Shown in pieces: positions 36,201 through 41,149 of a stretch of DNA of 64,000 nucleotides. Positions within the stretch are counted from its first letter, which is position 1, and each line of letters begins with the position of its first letter. Source of the stretch: Ypsolopha sequella (taxonomy: Eukaryota; Arthropoda; Insecta; Lepidoptera; Ypsolophidae); contig OW203987.1 of NCBI GenBank assembly GCA_934047225.1, positions 7,157,501 through 7,221,500 of the forward strand, read 5' to 3'. The notes beneath the pieces are model-generated. The model was not told the origin of the DNA, searched no databases, and saw nothing but the letters and a program-made list of their open reading frames with translations. The position numbers were made by a program, and so were the translations under genes.

Positions 36201-38221
36201 AACCGAGTAATTTATTGCTTTTAAGCCCGTGTATCATACTACATTTTTCAATGCATAGTGTGAGGAAATGAAAACAAATATAATCTTGTGAACTTTAAAT
36301 TATAATTGGCTCAAAAGGACTGTATCCATAGCCGTTAAACGGTGTAAAAAAAGTATAACGTCTATGGTACACAGGAAAGGCTGCAGGTTGGCCAACCATT
36401 GTAAATAAATAAAAAAAAAATATATTAAAGCCCTAGGGCAAAATAATAGACTTTCTGTTCGGTTTTGATGCATAAAAAGTGGGCCTTTACGAGCACATGC
36501 ATTGAAAAAATGATAAACAAGGGAACTTAGAGTTAGGGAGTGCTTTGTATAATTAGTAATAAAAAAAAAGGTACTTATACCAAGTATTGAAGCCGATTCT
36601 GAAGGTTTTAGTTTTAGTGCTGTCAAAACTAAATTTTCTTGATTTCAAAACAGTCTATACGTTAGGAACAGAAGCTAATTTATTATGGAAAATTTTAAAT
36701 TTTGACGGCACTAAAACTTAAAAGACAAAGTTAATATTTAATATTTATGCAGTGCCCCCGCCAAGTCTCGCAAATATAAATATAAATATAAATAAAAGAA
36801 ACAAAACTGCATTCAAAGATCTTCTAAAATTCGCTTGTCCCGGGAATCGAACCAACTAAAAATGTAAAAAATACACCCTTCTATTTTACTATACGAATCA
36901 GTAGGATTATTGTTCAGAATAAAATTTGTCTAATAAACATTTGGTCTTTGAAATAAAAATAAGTGAAAACTAATATTAATTTTATTTTATCATCAATACG
37001 AAGAACACATAAACATGAAACAATTTTTTAACGAAGACGGATATTAAGAAGAGAAAAGAATCCTGATAAGTTAAAGCAAAACAAAACAAAATTTGAAATT
37101 GGAACGAATACTTTTATCGATTTTAAAAATTTTGAAAGTTATCGTTCGAATTTCAAATTAGCAAACTTGTACTTCATACGATGTCTTTGGGTGTTAGAGA
37201 GATAAGAAAATTATAATGTGTCATTTACTTGTTACAAGTGAACAGTACTAGGTATTGTTAATAAAGAACTTGTAATAAATATTCAATTTCATGGGTATCT
37301 CGTACAACAGATGACTGTAAGACCAAATGTTTATTAGACAAATTTTATCCTGAACAATAATCCTACCGATTCGTATAATAAAGTAGCGAGGGTTTATTTT
37401 TTTAATTTTTTAGTTGGTTCGATTCCCGGGTGAGACAAGTGAATTTTAGAAGATCTTTGAATGCAGTTTTGTTTCTTTTAAAAAATAAAGGAATGTTTTC
37501 TTTCAGTAAAATAAGCTAACTAAAGGATTTAAGGTCCAGGGCCCTTGAATTTTTTCCATCCTGTATATACATAAAACCCGAAGTTTGAAAATAGATCTAC
37601 CTACACCCGAACACATTGGGACTAAAATATCGTTCAGTTACGACTGTTTCGAGTCACAGCCAACACTCGATAGGATCCTTGACACCCCATTGAGGATACA
37701 TGTTGTGCCGATATATATTAGTTGTTATTTTCATTGTTTCTGTTTCCAAAGCAATAATATTTGTACAGGCGTAACCTACTTATAACATGCCATGTGTAAA
37801 AAGACTAAACAAAAAAAAGGTAAATAGCCTTTTCAAAGGCTATTCAGAAACGTAATTAGGAATTGATTAATGATTTCAAAGTGAGCGTTAACAGACGTGT
37901 AATCCGACCGATGAATGGGTACGATGATTCAATAGTTCATTTAGCAAATGCGAATATCTTAAGTAGGTTAAAATAACAAAGTAATATTTTCCATAGAACG
38001 TGACCGCAACAACTGTCGAGCAATGGCCGGTGAAGCTAGCCGAGTACATCCGACACAACGACGAAGCCAACGCGAAGGCGGCAGAGCGCATTGTCACTAC
38101 GCTGACGGATGAACTGTTGCCATGCGCTTCGTTCGCGGAGTTTTGTGACGCCGCCGGTTTCCTGGGAGACATCTTGGATCCTGAAGCTTTCCTTCAAGCC
38201 TTGTTGGACGAGCAACCTTGA
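156..38221 (+). CDS. UBR4: E3 ubiquitin ligase UBR4 (poe), C-terminal 24 exons, 5' partial
   Basis: UBR4 is a giant N-degron and protein-quality-control E3 ligase of the cytosol. Twenty-four exons are visible, all bounded by AG acceptors and GT donors, giving about 1,290 codons against roughly 5,200 residues for the vertebrate protein, so this is the C-terminal quarter. Family hallmarks are colinear with known UBR4: GNPYSS (7978 exon), [12 protein letters not shown] (9679 exon), [10 protein letters not shown] (25635 exon), the hemi-RING start [14 protein letters not shown] (26893 exon), GIYTFTKR and [13 protein letters not shown] (29038 exon), WGPHVPES (30181 exon), and the final AEYIRHND and [10 protein letters not shown] before TGA. 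The C-terminal hemi-RING and zinc-binding (UZI-type) module looks intact. Phases agree at every junction I checked except 1879/1932. All introns except the 52-bp one there are longer, up to 11.1 kb. The assignment is near certain; the numbering of exons is local to this window. Confidence 0.97.
257..1521 (+). other. UBR4 intron; otherwise unremarkable
   Basis: Apart from the hAT element at 951-1197, I see only AT-rich sequence and small palindromes such as the pair near 383-469 (gagctatatt acccgag and its complement), probably a degraded hairpin repeat. Confidence 0.6.
951..1197 (+). mobile_element. hAT-superfamily mini-element with perfect 8-bp target duplication
   Basis: Terminal inverted repeats CAGGGGTCGGCAACC and GGTTGCCGACCCCTG bound a 247-bp element, flanked on both sides by CACTAGAG (943-950 and 1198-1205). 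An 8-bp duplication and this terminus are diagnostic of hAT transposons. The interior keeps a fragment of the C-terminal dimerisation region of the transposase ([18 protein letters not shown], 1045-1100), so it is an internal-deletion derivative. It sits in a UBR4 intron. Confidence 0.93.
1522..1631 (+). CDS. UBR4: UBR4 exon b
   Basis: The exon lies between acceptor attgtag and donor GTAAGT. It encodes [20 protein letters not shown] and then [15 protein letters not shown]. The entry and exit phases match the previous and next exon. Confidence 0.85.
1825..1879 (+). CDS. UBR4: UBR4 exon c (short)
   Basis: The acceptor is tacag and the donor GTAAGC. The exon encodes [17 protein letters not shown] plus two bases. 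The other two frames contain stops, so the frame is firm. It is followed by an apparent 52-bp intron whose two sides do not agree in phase (see the finding). Confidence 0.75.
1932..2095 (+). CDS. UBR4: UBR4 exon d with Ala/Pro-rich linker
   Basis: The acceptor is gatatag and the donor GTGGGG. The exon encodes [18 protein letters not shown] followed by a low-complexity Ala/Pro/Thr linker at roughly 2000-2085, probably a flexible loop in the armadillo-like scaffold. GC content rises sharply across the linker. Confidence 0.8.
2573..2788 (+). CDS. UBR4: UBR4 exon e
   Basis: This is a phase-0 exon of 72 codons between cgtag and GTACAT. It encodes [18 protein letters not shown] and [17 protein letters not shown], typical of the helical scaffold upstream of the ligase module. 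Confidence 0.9.
3459..3608 (+). CDS. UBR4: UBR4 exon f
   Basis: A phase-0 exon of 50 codons, [20 protein letters not shown] to [11 protein letters not shown], between acceptor cacaag and donor GTAAGT. The predicted fold is helical repeat. Confidence 0.9.
4250..4331 (+). CDS. UBR4: UBR4 exon g
   Basis: Acceptor attgcag and donor GTAAGT. The exon encodes [20 protein letters not shown] and QFLQLYQ plus one base. The intron after it contains a copy of the 390-bp repeat. Confidence 0.88.
4383..4775 (+). repeat. 390-bp interspersed repeat, copy 1
   Basis: The consensus opens TAATAGTAGTTTATGCTACA, carries a central palindrome (ACACGAGCG TAGCGAGTGT), a CCCTAGGGC motif and ends TGCATTGAAAA. Six copies occur in this window. 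I see no open frame or RNA polymerase III boxes, so it is a non-autonomous repeat of unassigned class. This copy ends about 20 bases before the acceptor of UBR4 exon h. Confidence 0.9.
4796..4933 (+). CDS. UBR4: UBR4 exon h
   Basis: Acceptor cctgtag and donor GTAAGT. The exon encodes [20 protein letters not shown] and a helix rich in Glu. The 390-bp repeat ends only about 20 bases upstream of the acceptor. Confidence 0.9.
4934..6270 (+). other. UBR4 introns around exon i
   Basis: No bounded element recognised. Short open frames here have no family features and cross splice sites. Confidence 0.5.
5566..5763 (+). CDS. UBR4: UBR4 exon i
   Basis: Acceptor ccgcag and donor GTAAAG. It encodes [38 protein letters not shown] and [14 protein letters not shown], all helical scaffold. 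Phase is 2 in, 1 out. Confidence 0.92.
6271..6461 (+). CDS. UBR4: UBR4 exon j
   Basis: Acceptor ccggcag and donor GTTTGT. The exon encodes [20 protein letters not shown] and [20 protein letters not shown], a strongly conserved block just before the [10 protein letters not shown] exon. Confidence 0.95.
6517..6684. mobile_element. AAGCC-terminus MITE, copy 1
   Basis: A 168-bp element with inverted ends starting AAGCCAATTCTGAAGGCTTT and ending with its complement, flanked by TA (6515-6516, 6685-6686). TA flanks and long inverted ends fit a Tc1/mariner-type MITE. Related copies occur at 36590, 53122 and 53290. Confidence 0.85.
6685..7509 (+). other. UBR4 intron segment, unassigned
   Basis: The segment 6890-7130 is more GC-rich than its surroundings and has no stops in short stretches on the minus strand, but no motif that I recognise. 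It may be the 5' part of the decayed LINE described next. Confidence 0.3.
7510..7812 (+). pseudogene. Decayed LINE ORF1-like (FP-protein type) fragment
   Basis: One frame reads through [35 protein letters not shown], an internal TAA at about 7660-7662, then [18 protein letters not shown] and a Val-Phe-Arg-rich end. This resembles the nucleic-acid-binding C-terminal domain of insect LINE ORF1 or baculovirus-FP-like proteins. It is a dead fragment in a UBR4 intron. Confidence 0.65.
7978..8166 (+). CDS. UBR4: UBR4 exon k (GNPYSS, KIC/DC block)
   Basis: A phase-0 exon of 63 codons. It encodes [40 protein letters not shown] and [12 protein letters not shown]. The block is among the best-conserved parts of the C-terminal half of the family. 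Confidence 0.97.
8277..8405 (+). repeat. Interspersed repeat fragment shared with 30480-30595
   Basis: Both loci share GGCGCCTCTCTTTCTATCGC, GTAACTC and a GCGCCAGGGCG segment. Class not determined. Confidence 0.6.
8512..8909 (+). repeat. 390-bp interspersed repeat, copy 2
   Basis: Same family as 4383-4775 with a deletion of the central palindrome. It is followed by a (TTTA)n run at 8918-8938. Confidence 0.88.
8910..9678 (-). repeat. AT-rich LINE-derived sequence in UBR4 intron
   Basis: The (TTTA)n run, the CGGAAAAC TTACAGC motif and the region to about 9600 look like a decayed minus-strand LINE 3' region, but no conserved protein motif survives clearly. Confidence 0.35.
9679..9847 (+). CDS. 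UBR4: UBR4 exon l ([12 protein letters not shown])
   Basis: Acceptor ctccag and donor GTGAGT. It encodes [20 protein letters not shown], then [13 protein letters not shown], and a short acidic stretch (DDEQ) before [11 protein letters not shown]. Confidence 0.97.
9848..10925 (+). other. UBR4 intron, nothing recognised
   Basis: No bounded repeats or coding motifs seen. A CG-rich spot at 10755-10790 (GCGACGCGTTAACGCG) stands out in AT-rich DNA. Confidence 0.4.
10926..11161 (+). CDS. UBR4: UBR4 exon m
   Basis: Acceptor ctctag and donor GTGAGT. The exon of 78 codons encodes [20 protein letters not shown], a Leu/Arg-rich helical region and QLVYQLLE. It is notably GC-rich against its flanking introns. 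Confidence 0.95.
11301..11872. mobile_element. MITE with 22-bp terminal inverted repeats
   Basis: GGAATACAACTTAATTGAGA GC opens the element near 11301 and its complement closes it near 11872. The interior (about 570 bp) has no coding motif. No target duplication is certain. It lies between UBR4 exons m and n. Confidence 0.75.
12006..12126 (+). CDS. UBR4: UBR4 exon n
   Basis: Acceptor ttcag and donor GTAAGA. It encodes [20 protein letters not shown] and [14 protein letters not shown]. The segment is shorter than the corresponding vertebrate stretch, which has extra acidic residues here. Confidence 0.93.
12325..12532 (+). repeat. Fragment of the CGGCCAAGTGCG / GGAACCCTAAAAA repeat
   Basis: Opens with AAAACCGGCAAGTGCC and ends GCAGAACCCTAAAAA, with an internal GACAGACAGACAGAG run. 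It is a diverged relative of the elements at 50658 and 51650. Confidence 0.65.
12662..12936 (+). CDS. UBR4: UBR4 exon o
   Basis: Acceptor after a T-run ending in taag, donor GTGAGC. The exon encodes [35 protein letters not shown] and [20 protein letters not shown]. The next exon is 11.1 kb away, beyond the BEL element. Confidence 0.96.
12937..14126 (+). other. 5' part of the 11.1-kb UBR4 intron
   Basis: AT-rich with a (TTAA)n-like tract at 13230-13250 and a Helitron 3' end at 13630-13658; otherwise no feature supported. Confidence 0.5.
13630..13658 (+). mobile_element. Helitron 3' terminus
   Basis: A short GC hairpin (GGCGGAAC GAAGTTCGCC) followed by GGTCAGCTAG and a T is the classical Helitron 3' end. 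The 5' end could not be placed. Confidence 0.6.
14127..15124. mobile_element. CAATGRGG-terminus transposon, copy 1, carrying a nested MITE
   Basis: Ends CAATGGGGTCTACT and, inverted, CAATGAGGGCTACT, each followed by a TGGCGCCACTG segment. Without the nested element it is about 430 bp and matches the copy at 34770-35196. No coding frame is evident and the superfamily is not clear. Confidence 0.82.
14206..14770. mobile_element. Nested 565-bp TA-flanked element
   Basis: Ends AGTAGAGCCA and TGGCTCTACT are inverted and the element is flanked by TA (14204-14205, 14771-14772). The copy at 34770-35196 has an uninterrupted GGTTAGATTTACATAG at this place, an empty site with one TA. TA duplication and GTAGAGCCA ends point to a Tc1/mariner-type MITE. 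Confidence 0.88.
15293..16072 (-). repeat. 3' LTR of BEL element
   Basis: Counterpart of the LTR at 22503-23282. The short open frames inside are identical in both LTRs and are not genes. Confidence 0.95.
16073..16081 (-). other. BEL polypurine tract
   Basis: On the minus strand TTGGGGAG directly precedes the 3' LTR. It is short but in the expected place for second-strand priming. Confidence 0.55.
16107..18701 (-). pseudogene. BEL pol: RNase H and integrase
   Basis: This continues the reverse transcriptase frame after TAG 18702. RNase H motifs [14 protein letters not shown] and [10 protein letters not shown] come first. The integrase follows, with an HHCC zinc region ([20 protein letters not shown]), and catalytic Asp in GIDYFGPLF, Asp in IVSDNAQTF and Glu in [10 protein letters not shown], all present. 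A TAA at 16401 interrupts the C-terminal tail, whose last residues [12 protein letters not shown] are the usual BEL end before the stop at 16107. Confidence 0.93.
18702..20768 (-). pseudogene. BEL pol: zinc knuckles, protease, reverse transcriptase
   Basis: About 688 codons. Cys/His knuckles ([40 protein letters not shown]) end the gag part at residues ~50-115. An aspartic protease core [12 protein letters not shown] lies near residue 180. The reverse transcriptase begins near residue 400 ([11 protein letters not shown]), contains [10 protein letters not shown] and [12 protein letters not shown], and has the catalytic box CYVDNLVT, with Asn for the second Asp of the usual YxDD. The frame is closed by TAG at 18702 just before the conserved [12 protein letters not shown] region. 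Confidence 0.93.
20677..21639 (-). pseudogene. BEL gag region, interrupted
   Basis: The gag frame starts at 21639 ([20 protein letters not shown]), a coiled-coil-like N-terminus, and is cut by TAG at 21334 and TGA at 21241. Between them it reads [19 protein letters not shown], the conserved BEL gag signature. It then runs [20 protein letters not shown] onwards and leaves frame before 20677. The zinc knuckles lie in the next frame. The protein would coat the particle RNA. Confidence 0.9.
22483..22497 (-). other. BEL primer-binding site
   Basis: On the minus strand, five bases after the 5' LTR, TGGTGGAGGAGCTGC begins with TGG, the complement of a tRNA CCA end. The donor tRNA was not identified. 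Confidence 0.65.
22503..23282 (-). repeat. 5' LTR of BEL element
   Basis: 780 bp, TG...CA with a TGTCGCG / CGCGACA inverted terminus. It reads like the other LTR throughout, with a constant offset of 7,210 and no indel. On the minus strand it is the 5' LTR and would hold the promoter. Confidence 0.95.
23344..23770. repeat. Cloverleaf of nested inverted repeats
   Basis: An outer stem (CATCGTCCAAATTCATACC at 23365 and its complement near 23727) encloses two adjacent hairpins. The first is 23386-23571 (arms of about 85 bp), the second 23575-23724 (GCCGTATTTTTGAATCGTTC and its complement). The arrangement is a three-way junction of long near-perfect stems, immediately right of the BEL element. 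Confidence 0.85.
24035..24169 (+). CDS. UBR4: UBR4 exon p
   Basis: Phase 0 on both sides, 45 codons: [12 protein letters not shown] and then [20 protein letters not shown]. It joins exon o directly in the family alignment, so no coding exon is missing inside the intron that holds the BEL element. Confidence 0.96.
24478..24575 (+). repeat. LINE 3' end with TTGAATT tail
   Basis: CTAGTCCCCACCACCCAGGG ... TTTGTTTTTGTCCTGTTAATAAATAAATTTGAATTGAATTC (abridged here) is shared with 27965-28125, where the first part is repeated in tandem. The AT-rich hexamer tail is typical of insect non-LTR elements. Confidence 0.65.
24595..24760 (-). repeat. Dispersed repeat, inverted relative to 57790-57955
   Basis: GAAAACCATTTCGAG, AAGCCGTATTTTAGAAC and GACCTTCGTGTGACGT are shared with 57790-57955 in the opposite orientation. 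Class unknown. Confidence 0.65.
25635..25793 (+). CDS. UBR4: UBR4 exon q
   Basis: Phase 0, 53 codons. It encodes [20 protein letters not shown] and [20 protein letters not shown], a long helix leading toward the ligase module. Confidence 0.97.
25845..26060 (-). repeat. tRNA-SINE tail fragment, minus strand
   Basis: CATGACATGAATTCCCGTGG, the acagtctacac segment and a GACGATTATTACGTC segment match the body of the SINE at 55512-55735. Confidence 0.5.
26085..26860. repeat. Interlocked long inverted repeats
   Basis: Block A-B (26085-26240) pairs with 26442-26633, while block C (26240-26400), which lies inside that hairpin, pairs with 26695-26860, which lies outside it. Arms include TAAAAATCTACTGGTTTAAA and TGGTATATCGAAATTCGATG. 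It ends about 30 bases before UBR4 exon r and looks like a rearranged long-inverted-repeat transposon. Confidence 0.85.
26893..27075 (+). CDS. UBR4: UBR4 exon r: start of hemi-RING
   Basis: Phase 0, 61 codons. A charged helix ([20 protein letters not shown]) is followed by the first zinc ligands in [14 protein letters not shown]. This opens the hemi-RING E3 domain that contacts the ubiquitin-charged E2. Confidence 0.98.
27076..28374 (+). other. UBR4 intron, first part
   Basis: Apart from a LINE tail at 27965-28125 nothing bounded is seen. A pair of short inverted segments (GGCAAGTTAGGTGTTGATGG near 27216 and its near-complement at 27292) marks a degraded repeat. Confidence 0.45.
27965..28125 (+). 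repeat. LINE 3' end with partial tandem duplication
   Basis: The 26-base unit CTAGTCCCCACCACCCAGGG plus AATT occurs twice in tandem, then the tail ends in (GAATTT)n. See the related copy at 24478. Confidence 0.65.
28375..28985. mobile_element. TA-flanked 611-bp MITE beside UBR4 exon s
   Basis: Inverted ends CAGTGTGTCCCTCGTACAAG, extending over about 45 bases, with TA on each side (28373-28374, 28986-28987). It is a Tc1/mariner-type non-autonomous element; the interior is A/T-rich without a transposase. It ends 52 bases before the acceptor of exon s. Confidence 0.88.
29038..29186 (+). CDS. UBR4: UBR4 exon s: hemi-RING end and UZI zinc ligands
   Basis: Acceptor ttcccag and donor GTGAGT. It encodes [12 protein letters not shown], then [20 protein letters not shown]. 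The Cys and His residues (VSH, VH, ECH) are the expected zinc ligands. The exon is very GC-rich. Confidence 0.98.
29284..29564 (+). mobile_element. Non-autonomous Helitron
   Basis: Starts TCCCACTAATATTATAAATG and ends with a GC-rich segment (GGGCGAAGCTGCGGAC) then AAAAGCTAG before T. TC start and CTAG end with no target duplication fit a Helitron. The bases before it also read CTAG, possibly the end of an earlier insertion. Confidence 0.75.
29565..30180 (+). other. UBR4 intron, rest
   Basis: No bounded element. A pair of AGCATTCAACC-like segments near 29730 and 29832 suggests a decayed inverted repeat. Confidence 0.4.
30181..30310 (+). CDS. UBR4: UBR4 exon t: UZI domain
   Basis: Acceptor gtgcag and donor GTGCAT. 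It encodes [20 protein letters not shown] and [20 protein letters not shown], a signature of the zinc-interacting subdomain. Confidence 0.98.
30480..30595 (+). repeat. Interspersed repeat fragment shared with 8277-8405
   Basis: Matches over CAGCTCGCAC and GGCGCCTCTCTTTCTATCGC to GCGCCAGGGCGG. Confidence 0.6.
30600..30742 (+). repeat. RTE-like LINE 3' end
   Basis: GAAAGGTCTACGTCCAGTAA TGGAC ... AGGCTGATGGATGGATGGAT is the standard 3' end of insect RTE-like non-LTR elements with a short-period tail. Confidence 0.7.
30743..31395 (+). other. UBR4 intron, AT-rich
   Basis: A (TTGAATT)n tract at 30948-30975 marks another LINE tail. Nothing else supported. Confidence 0.45.
31396..31571 (+). CDS. 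UBR4: UBR4 exon u
   Basis: Acceptor atatag and donor GTGAGT. It encodes [20 protein letters not shown], a Gly-rich turn ([11 protein letters not shown]) and [11 protein letters not shown]. Confidence 0.97.
32088..32350 (+). mobile_element. tRNA-derived SINE with A and B boxes
   Basis: The head GGTTATAGCTCAGGTGCTAG resembles a tRNA 5' half (A box TAGCTCAGGTGCTAGGA) and GGTTCGAATTC is a good B box 45 bases later. The body GGGACGTAAAAATCATCGCC and ACAGTCCACACTCG is shared with fragments at 25845, 37610, 41945, 52860, 55512 and 63410. The tRNA-like head is broken by mismatches in the stems, so it is not a functional tRNA gene. Confidence 0.85.
32576..33070. mobile_element. TTAA-flanked piggyBac-type MITE
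   Basis: TTAA (32576-32579, 33067-33070) flanks GGCGTATGACC and, inverted, GGCGAATGGATACGCC. The interior segment GTCGGTACAAATATCAACGG and the CTTTTCACATGGACGC segment are shared with 48558-48905. Confidence 0.75.
33357..33497 (+). CDS. UBR4: UBR4 exon v
   Basis: Acceptor atttag and donor GTATGT. The exon encodes [20 protein letters not shown] and [17 protein letters not shown], part of the C-terminal helical bundle. Confidence 0.96.
33640..33700 (-). other. Hammerhead-like CUGAUGA...CGAAA motif, copy 1
   Basis: Minus strand reads CTGATGACGGC, an 11-base loop, GCCGAAATATATCG. The order of CUGAUGA, a helix and GAAA is that of a hammerhead core, but the pairing leaves one extra C. See 59060-59130. 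Confidence 0.3.
34249..34478. mobile_element. Hairpin MITE, about 230 bp
   Basis: CCCCTATTCTGTATCTTAGG TTGCC with CAAAAACATAGAT pairs with the complement at the right end (ATCTATGTTTTTAATGATAG and GGCAACTAGAGATACATAAT). Arms about 60 bases. No target duplication clear. Confidence 0.75.
34770..35196. mobile_element. CAATGRGG-terminus transposon, copy 2 (empty-site version)
   Basis: 427 bp with the same ends as 14127-15124 but without the nested 565-bp insertion. Sequence is otherwise very close, so both are recent copies. Confidence 0.85.
35570..35759 (+). CDS. UBR4: UBR4 exon w
   Basis: Acceptor ctccag and donor GTGAGT. It encodes [31 protein letters not shown] and [15 protein letters not shown]. 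The APGG and DLLYN motifs are conserved in the family. Confidence 0.96.
36117..36509 (+). repeat. 390-bp interspersed repeat, copy 3
   Basis: Nearly full length and very close to copy 1 across the central palindrome and the CCCTAGGGC region. It lies in the last UBR4 intron. Confidence 0.9.
36590..36722. mobile_element. AAGCC-terminus MITE, truncated copy
   Basis: Starts AAGCCGATTCTGAAGG after TATTG and loses its right end near 36722. Related to 6517-6684. Confidence 0.7.
36793..37480. mobile_element. Long-inverted-repeat transposon, arms about 160 bp
   Basis: Left arm 36793-36952 (AAACTGCATTCAAAGATCTT, CCCGGGAATCGAACCAACTA, ATTTGTCTAATAAACATTTG) is the complement of right arm 37319-37480. 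The 366-bp interior has no coding motif. The GGTTCGATTCCCGGG in each arm looks like a tRNA B box but has no tRNA around it. Confidence 0.85.
37997..38221 (+). CDS. UBR4: UBR4 exon x, terminal exon and stop
   Basis: Acceptor ccatag; 74 codons then TGA at 38219-38221. It encodes [40 protein letters not shown] and LQALLDEQP. The end is colinear with the natural C-terminus of the family, so the protein is not truncated at this end. Confidence 0.98.
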   Translation, partial: NVTATTVEQWPVKLAEYIRHNDEANAKAAERIVTTLTDELLPCASFAEFCDAAGFLGDILDPEAFLQALLDEQP

Positions 38222-38315
38222 GACAGGCCTGAGCGTGCTCCCACATACTGTTTCAGCCACAACGGGTGCATGGCGTGCTAGACCTTTAGACAAACTATAA
38301 AATTTACCTAAAACA

Positions 38316-38321
38316 ATTAAA
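38316..38321 (+). terminator. Candidate UBR4 poly(A) signal ATTAAA
   Basis: ATTAAA, the common variant of AATAAA, lies 95 bases after the UBR4 stop. No AATAAA occurs within several hundred bases. Transcript 3' ends would decide it. Confidence 0.4.
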
Positions 38322-39204
38322 CTCTATTCTGTATTTATTCACCATATTAGTAGCTCTGTATTGCAATTATTAGGTGTTCACTTTTGAATCTTTGCTGCTA
38401 ACGAAAATTCGCTTCAATATATTAGTTTTCTGCTTCTAATTCTGTTGTTTAATTTCGAAATCCCTTACCTAAAAGATATTTGGAGTACATATCTATAATA
38501 GCACGTCTCTAAACTTACTCAAGTGCGTACGCGCCATTCGAATGTCTCTGAGTCGACTTGAAACTGTCACGGCGAAGTACGTTTTGTGTGGGTGTACGTA
38601 AAAACACGTTCAGTACGTTGATATGACAGTCTACCAGATCACATGACGGTATTGTGTAAGATATCGCCACTTATTGTCTCGCCTGCATCAACAATACACC
38701 CTCGCAGCCATCACGCTTGACCTTGACATCGAGAAGTGCTTTATAACGCGATCTTCATCTAAATATGGCCGCGATCTGTCACCACAGATACAAAACCAAA
38801 GTCACGATGTTATGAAATCACAGAGTAATGCGATAAACATAATAATACACTCGGCGATGAGATCTATCATCGTGTCACAAGCACAATGCATTTATTTAGC
38901 GCAGTTCGTTGATCTTACAACTTTGAAGGTTCGAGACGGTTTTATGTTACAAACAAAAAGCTTTACAAACATTACTTGCGGATTTTTTGTGGCCCTCCAA
39001 AAGCTTTCATACGTTGAACTGCCAATCACAACGGTTAATGGCACGTAACTGTTCGGTTCTCGTATGGTCTTAAATAGCATAGTAGATGAATGTTTGCTCT
39101 GCATCCAAATCTTTAACCCGCTAGGTTGTAAACTGGATTTAATTCCCATTCCGTGCATTAATTAATTAGTATACTTGAAAGCCTGTTTGTAGTTAAATTT
39201 CCTG

Positions 39205-39750
39205 GTAGTTTATAACATAAACATAAACATAAATACGCTTTATTGTGCACCAAAAGAAAAACAACAAAAAGGACAATACAAAGTTGGAAAAAAACAAAAA
39301 TATAGGCAACAATGGGCGGTCTTATCGCTTAGAGCGATTTCTTTGGGTGGAAAATATTTTCTATGTACGTGAAGGCGTAAGCGGTGTACCTATTAAAATC
39401 AAAAATACTTAAATAATGGTCTAAAAATATGTATATATTAACTCAATACGTAAACTAGACACAAAATAAATAAATATTACATTCAATTAAATACAAAATA
39501 TATACTTGTGTATAAAGATAGATAGAAATATATATATATATATATATATATATAAGTACCAGTACAGTAATAAGTAGAGATAAATTAAACTTAAACTATC
39601 AAAGGGATAGAAAATAAAATGCTCCTTAATTTGTCTTTTAAAAACAGCCAAAGTAGGAGCACGTCGTATTGAAACAGGTAAATCATTCCACAGCCGAACA
39701 GCTTCGACTGAAAGACATGCTGTAGAAAGTTGAAGTGTGAGGTGGTGTCT
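39205..39750 (-). mobile_element. Non-LTR retrotransposon 3' end (CR1/jockey-like)
   Basis: On the minus strand one frame at about 39745-39600 reads SVEAVRLWNDLPVSIRRAPT and LAVFKRQIKEHF, the usual C-terminus of insect LINE polymerases. The 3' UTR contains CGCTCTAAGCGATAAGACCG and ends in a CATAAACATAAACATAAA-like complement at 39205-39225. A (TA)n tract lies at 39530-39553. Confidence 0.8.
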
Positions 39751-40235
39751 TCAGTTTCATGTGTCGTATAACTCATACAAAATAAGATTTTTTTTAATTT
39801 ACTTCTGGTTAGCGCTTATCAGAAAGTGGCGTAACATGCTCTCATATGTGCCACTTGGGTTTTTTGGTTCTATCTTTATACCCTTAGGCATACCTACTAG
39901 GGCTTGCCGAAATGTTGATTGCACCAGTTATGCGTTGCGACACCCATTGTCCTGACAATACTTACATGCAAATGAGCTAGTGTTACAATTAATCTGCGAC
40001 TTCGCATTGTCTTTCGAGGGCGTAGGTGCCAAATTATTAACTTACCTAATCGTATGCACATAATTGAAATACATAATGAAAATTGTAAACTTGTTGCGAA
40101 TTGTTGTCCCAACCACCATTTTGCAACAGTGCGATCGAAACGTCAAGCACATAATCAAGATCATAAGAAGGGTACAGGGAAAGAACAAGAAATGTCACAT
40201 CGTAAGGAAGGGCTAAAATAAATGTGTAAATGACT

Positions 40236-40625
40236 TAATAGTAGTTTATGCTACAAGGGCGAAAAGGAATAAATTACGAGGACGATTTAAAACACGAGCG
40301 TAGCGAGTGTTTTAAACGCAACCGATTATTTTATTGCTCTTACGCCCGTGTATCATACTACGTTTTTCAATGCATAGTGTGAGGAAATAAAACAAATATA
40401 ATCTGGTGAACTTTAAATTATGTTTGGCTCAAAAGGACTGTATCCAGAGCCGTTAAACAGTGGAAAAAAAAGTATGACATTTATGGTACACATGAAAGGC
40501 TACAGGTTAGCCAACCATTGTAAATAAATTGTAAAATAATAATAAAGCCCTAGAGCAAAATAATCGACTTTCTGTTCGGTTTTGATGCATAAAAAGCGTG
40601 TCTTTACGAGCACTTGCATTGAAAA
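40236..40625 (+). repeat. 390-bp interspersed repeat, copy 4 (left arm of palindrome)
   Basis: Full-length copy facing the inverted copy at 40781-41149. Its upstream flank is also repeated in inverted form beyond that copy. Confidence 0.9.
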
Positions 40626-40780
40626 TAGATTTTTTATTTTCGGGCTAAAATAAATGTGGGGATAATTTAAATATTGTTTTTATTTTCACTTGGTAAAAAT
40701 TAGATGGTGTTTTCATTTTCGCTGAACTCTGTTTTAAGGTGTTACTTTTTCTTTTACGAAACGAAAGGAAAACAATATAT

Positions 40781-41149
40781 TTTTCAATGCAAGTGCTCGT
40801 AAAGGCCCACTTTTTATGCATCAAAACCGAACAGAAAGTTGATTATTTTGCCCTAGGGCTTTATTATTATTATTATTTTTTAAATTTATTTACAATGGTT
40901 GGCTAACCTGCAGCTTTTCCTGTGTACCATGAATGTAATACTTTTTTTCTACTGTTTAACGGCTCTGGATACAGTCCTTTTAAGCCAATCATAATTTAAA
41001 GTTCACAAGATTATATTTTTTTTATTTCCTCACATTATGCATTGAAAAACGTAGTATGATACACGGGCGTAAGAGCAATAAATTACTCGGTTACGTTTAA
41101 ACATCCTCGTAATTTATTCCTTTTCGCCCTTGTAGCATAAACTACTATA
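40781..41149 (-). repeat. 390-bp interspersed repeat, copy 5 (right arm of palindrome)
   Basis: Inverted partner of copy 4. It lacks about 30 bases of the central palindrome that copy 4 retains. Confidence 0.9.

Larger units (their letters stand above)
35760..37996 (+). other. Last UBR4 intron
   Basis: Holds repeat copy 3 (36117-36509), an AAGCC MITE remnant, a long inverted repeat (36793-37480) and a SINE fragment near 37610-37720. Confidence 0.6.
38222..40157 (+). other. UBR4 3' UTR and intergenic DNA
   Basis: Beyond the stop there is a possible poly(A) signal at 38316. A 124-codon open stretch at 38674-39048 has no recognisable family and no splice or start context. A LINE 3' end follows at 39205-39750. 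Confidence 0.5.

Noticed and set aside
36855..36880. tRNA B-box-like GGTTCGATTCCCGGG, also in the right arm near 37418
   Set aside because: It occurs inside both arms of an inverted-repeat element with no A box or stems.
38674..39048. A 124-codon open frame after the UBR4 stop
   Set aside because: No recognisable domain, low-complexity composition and no promoter or splice context; likely chance.
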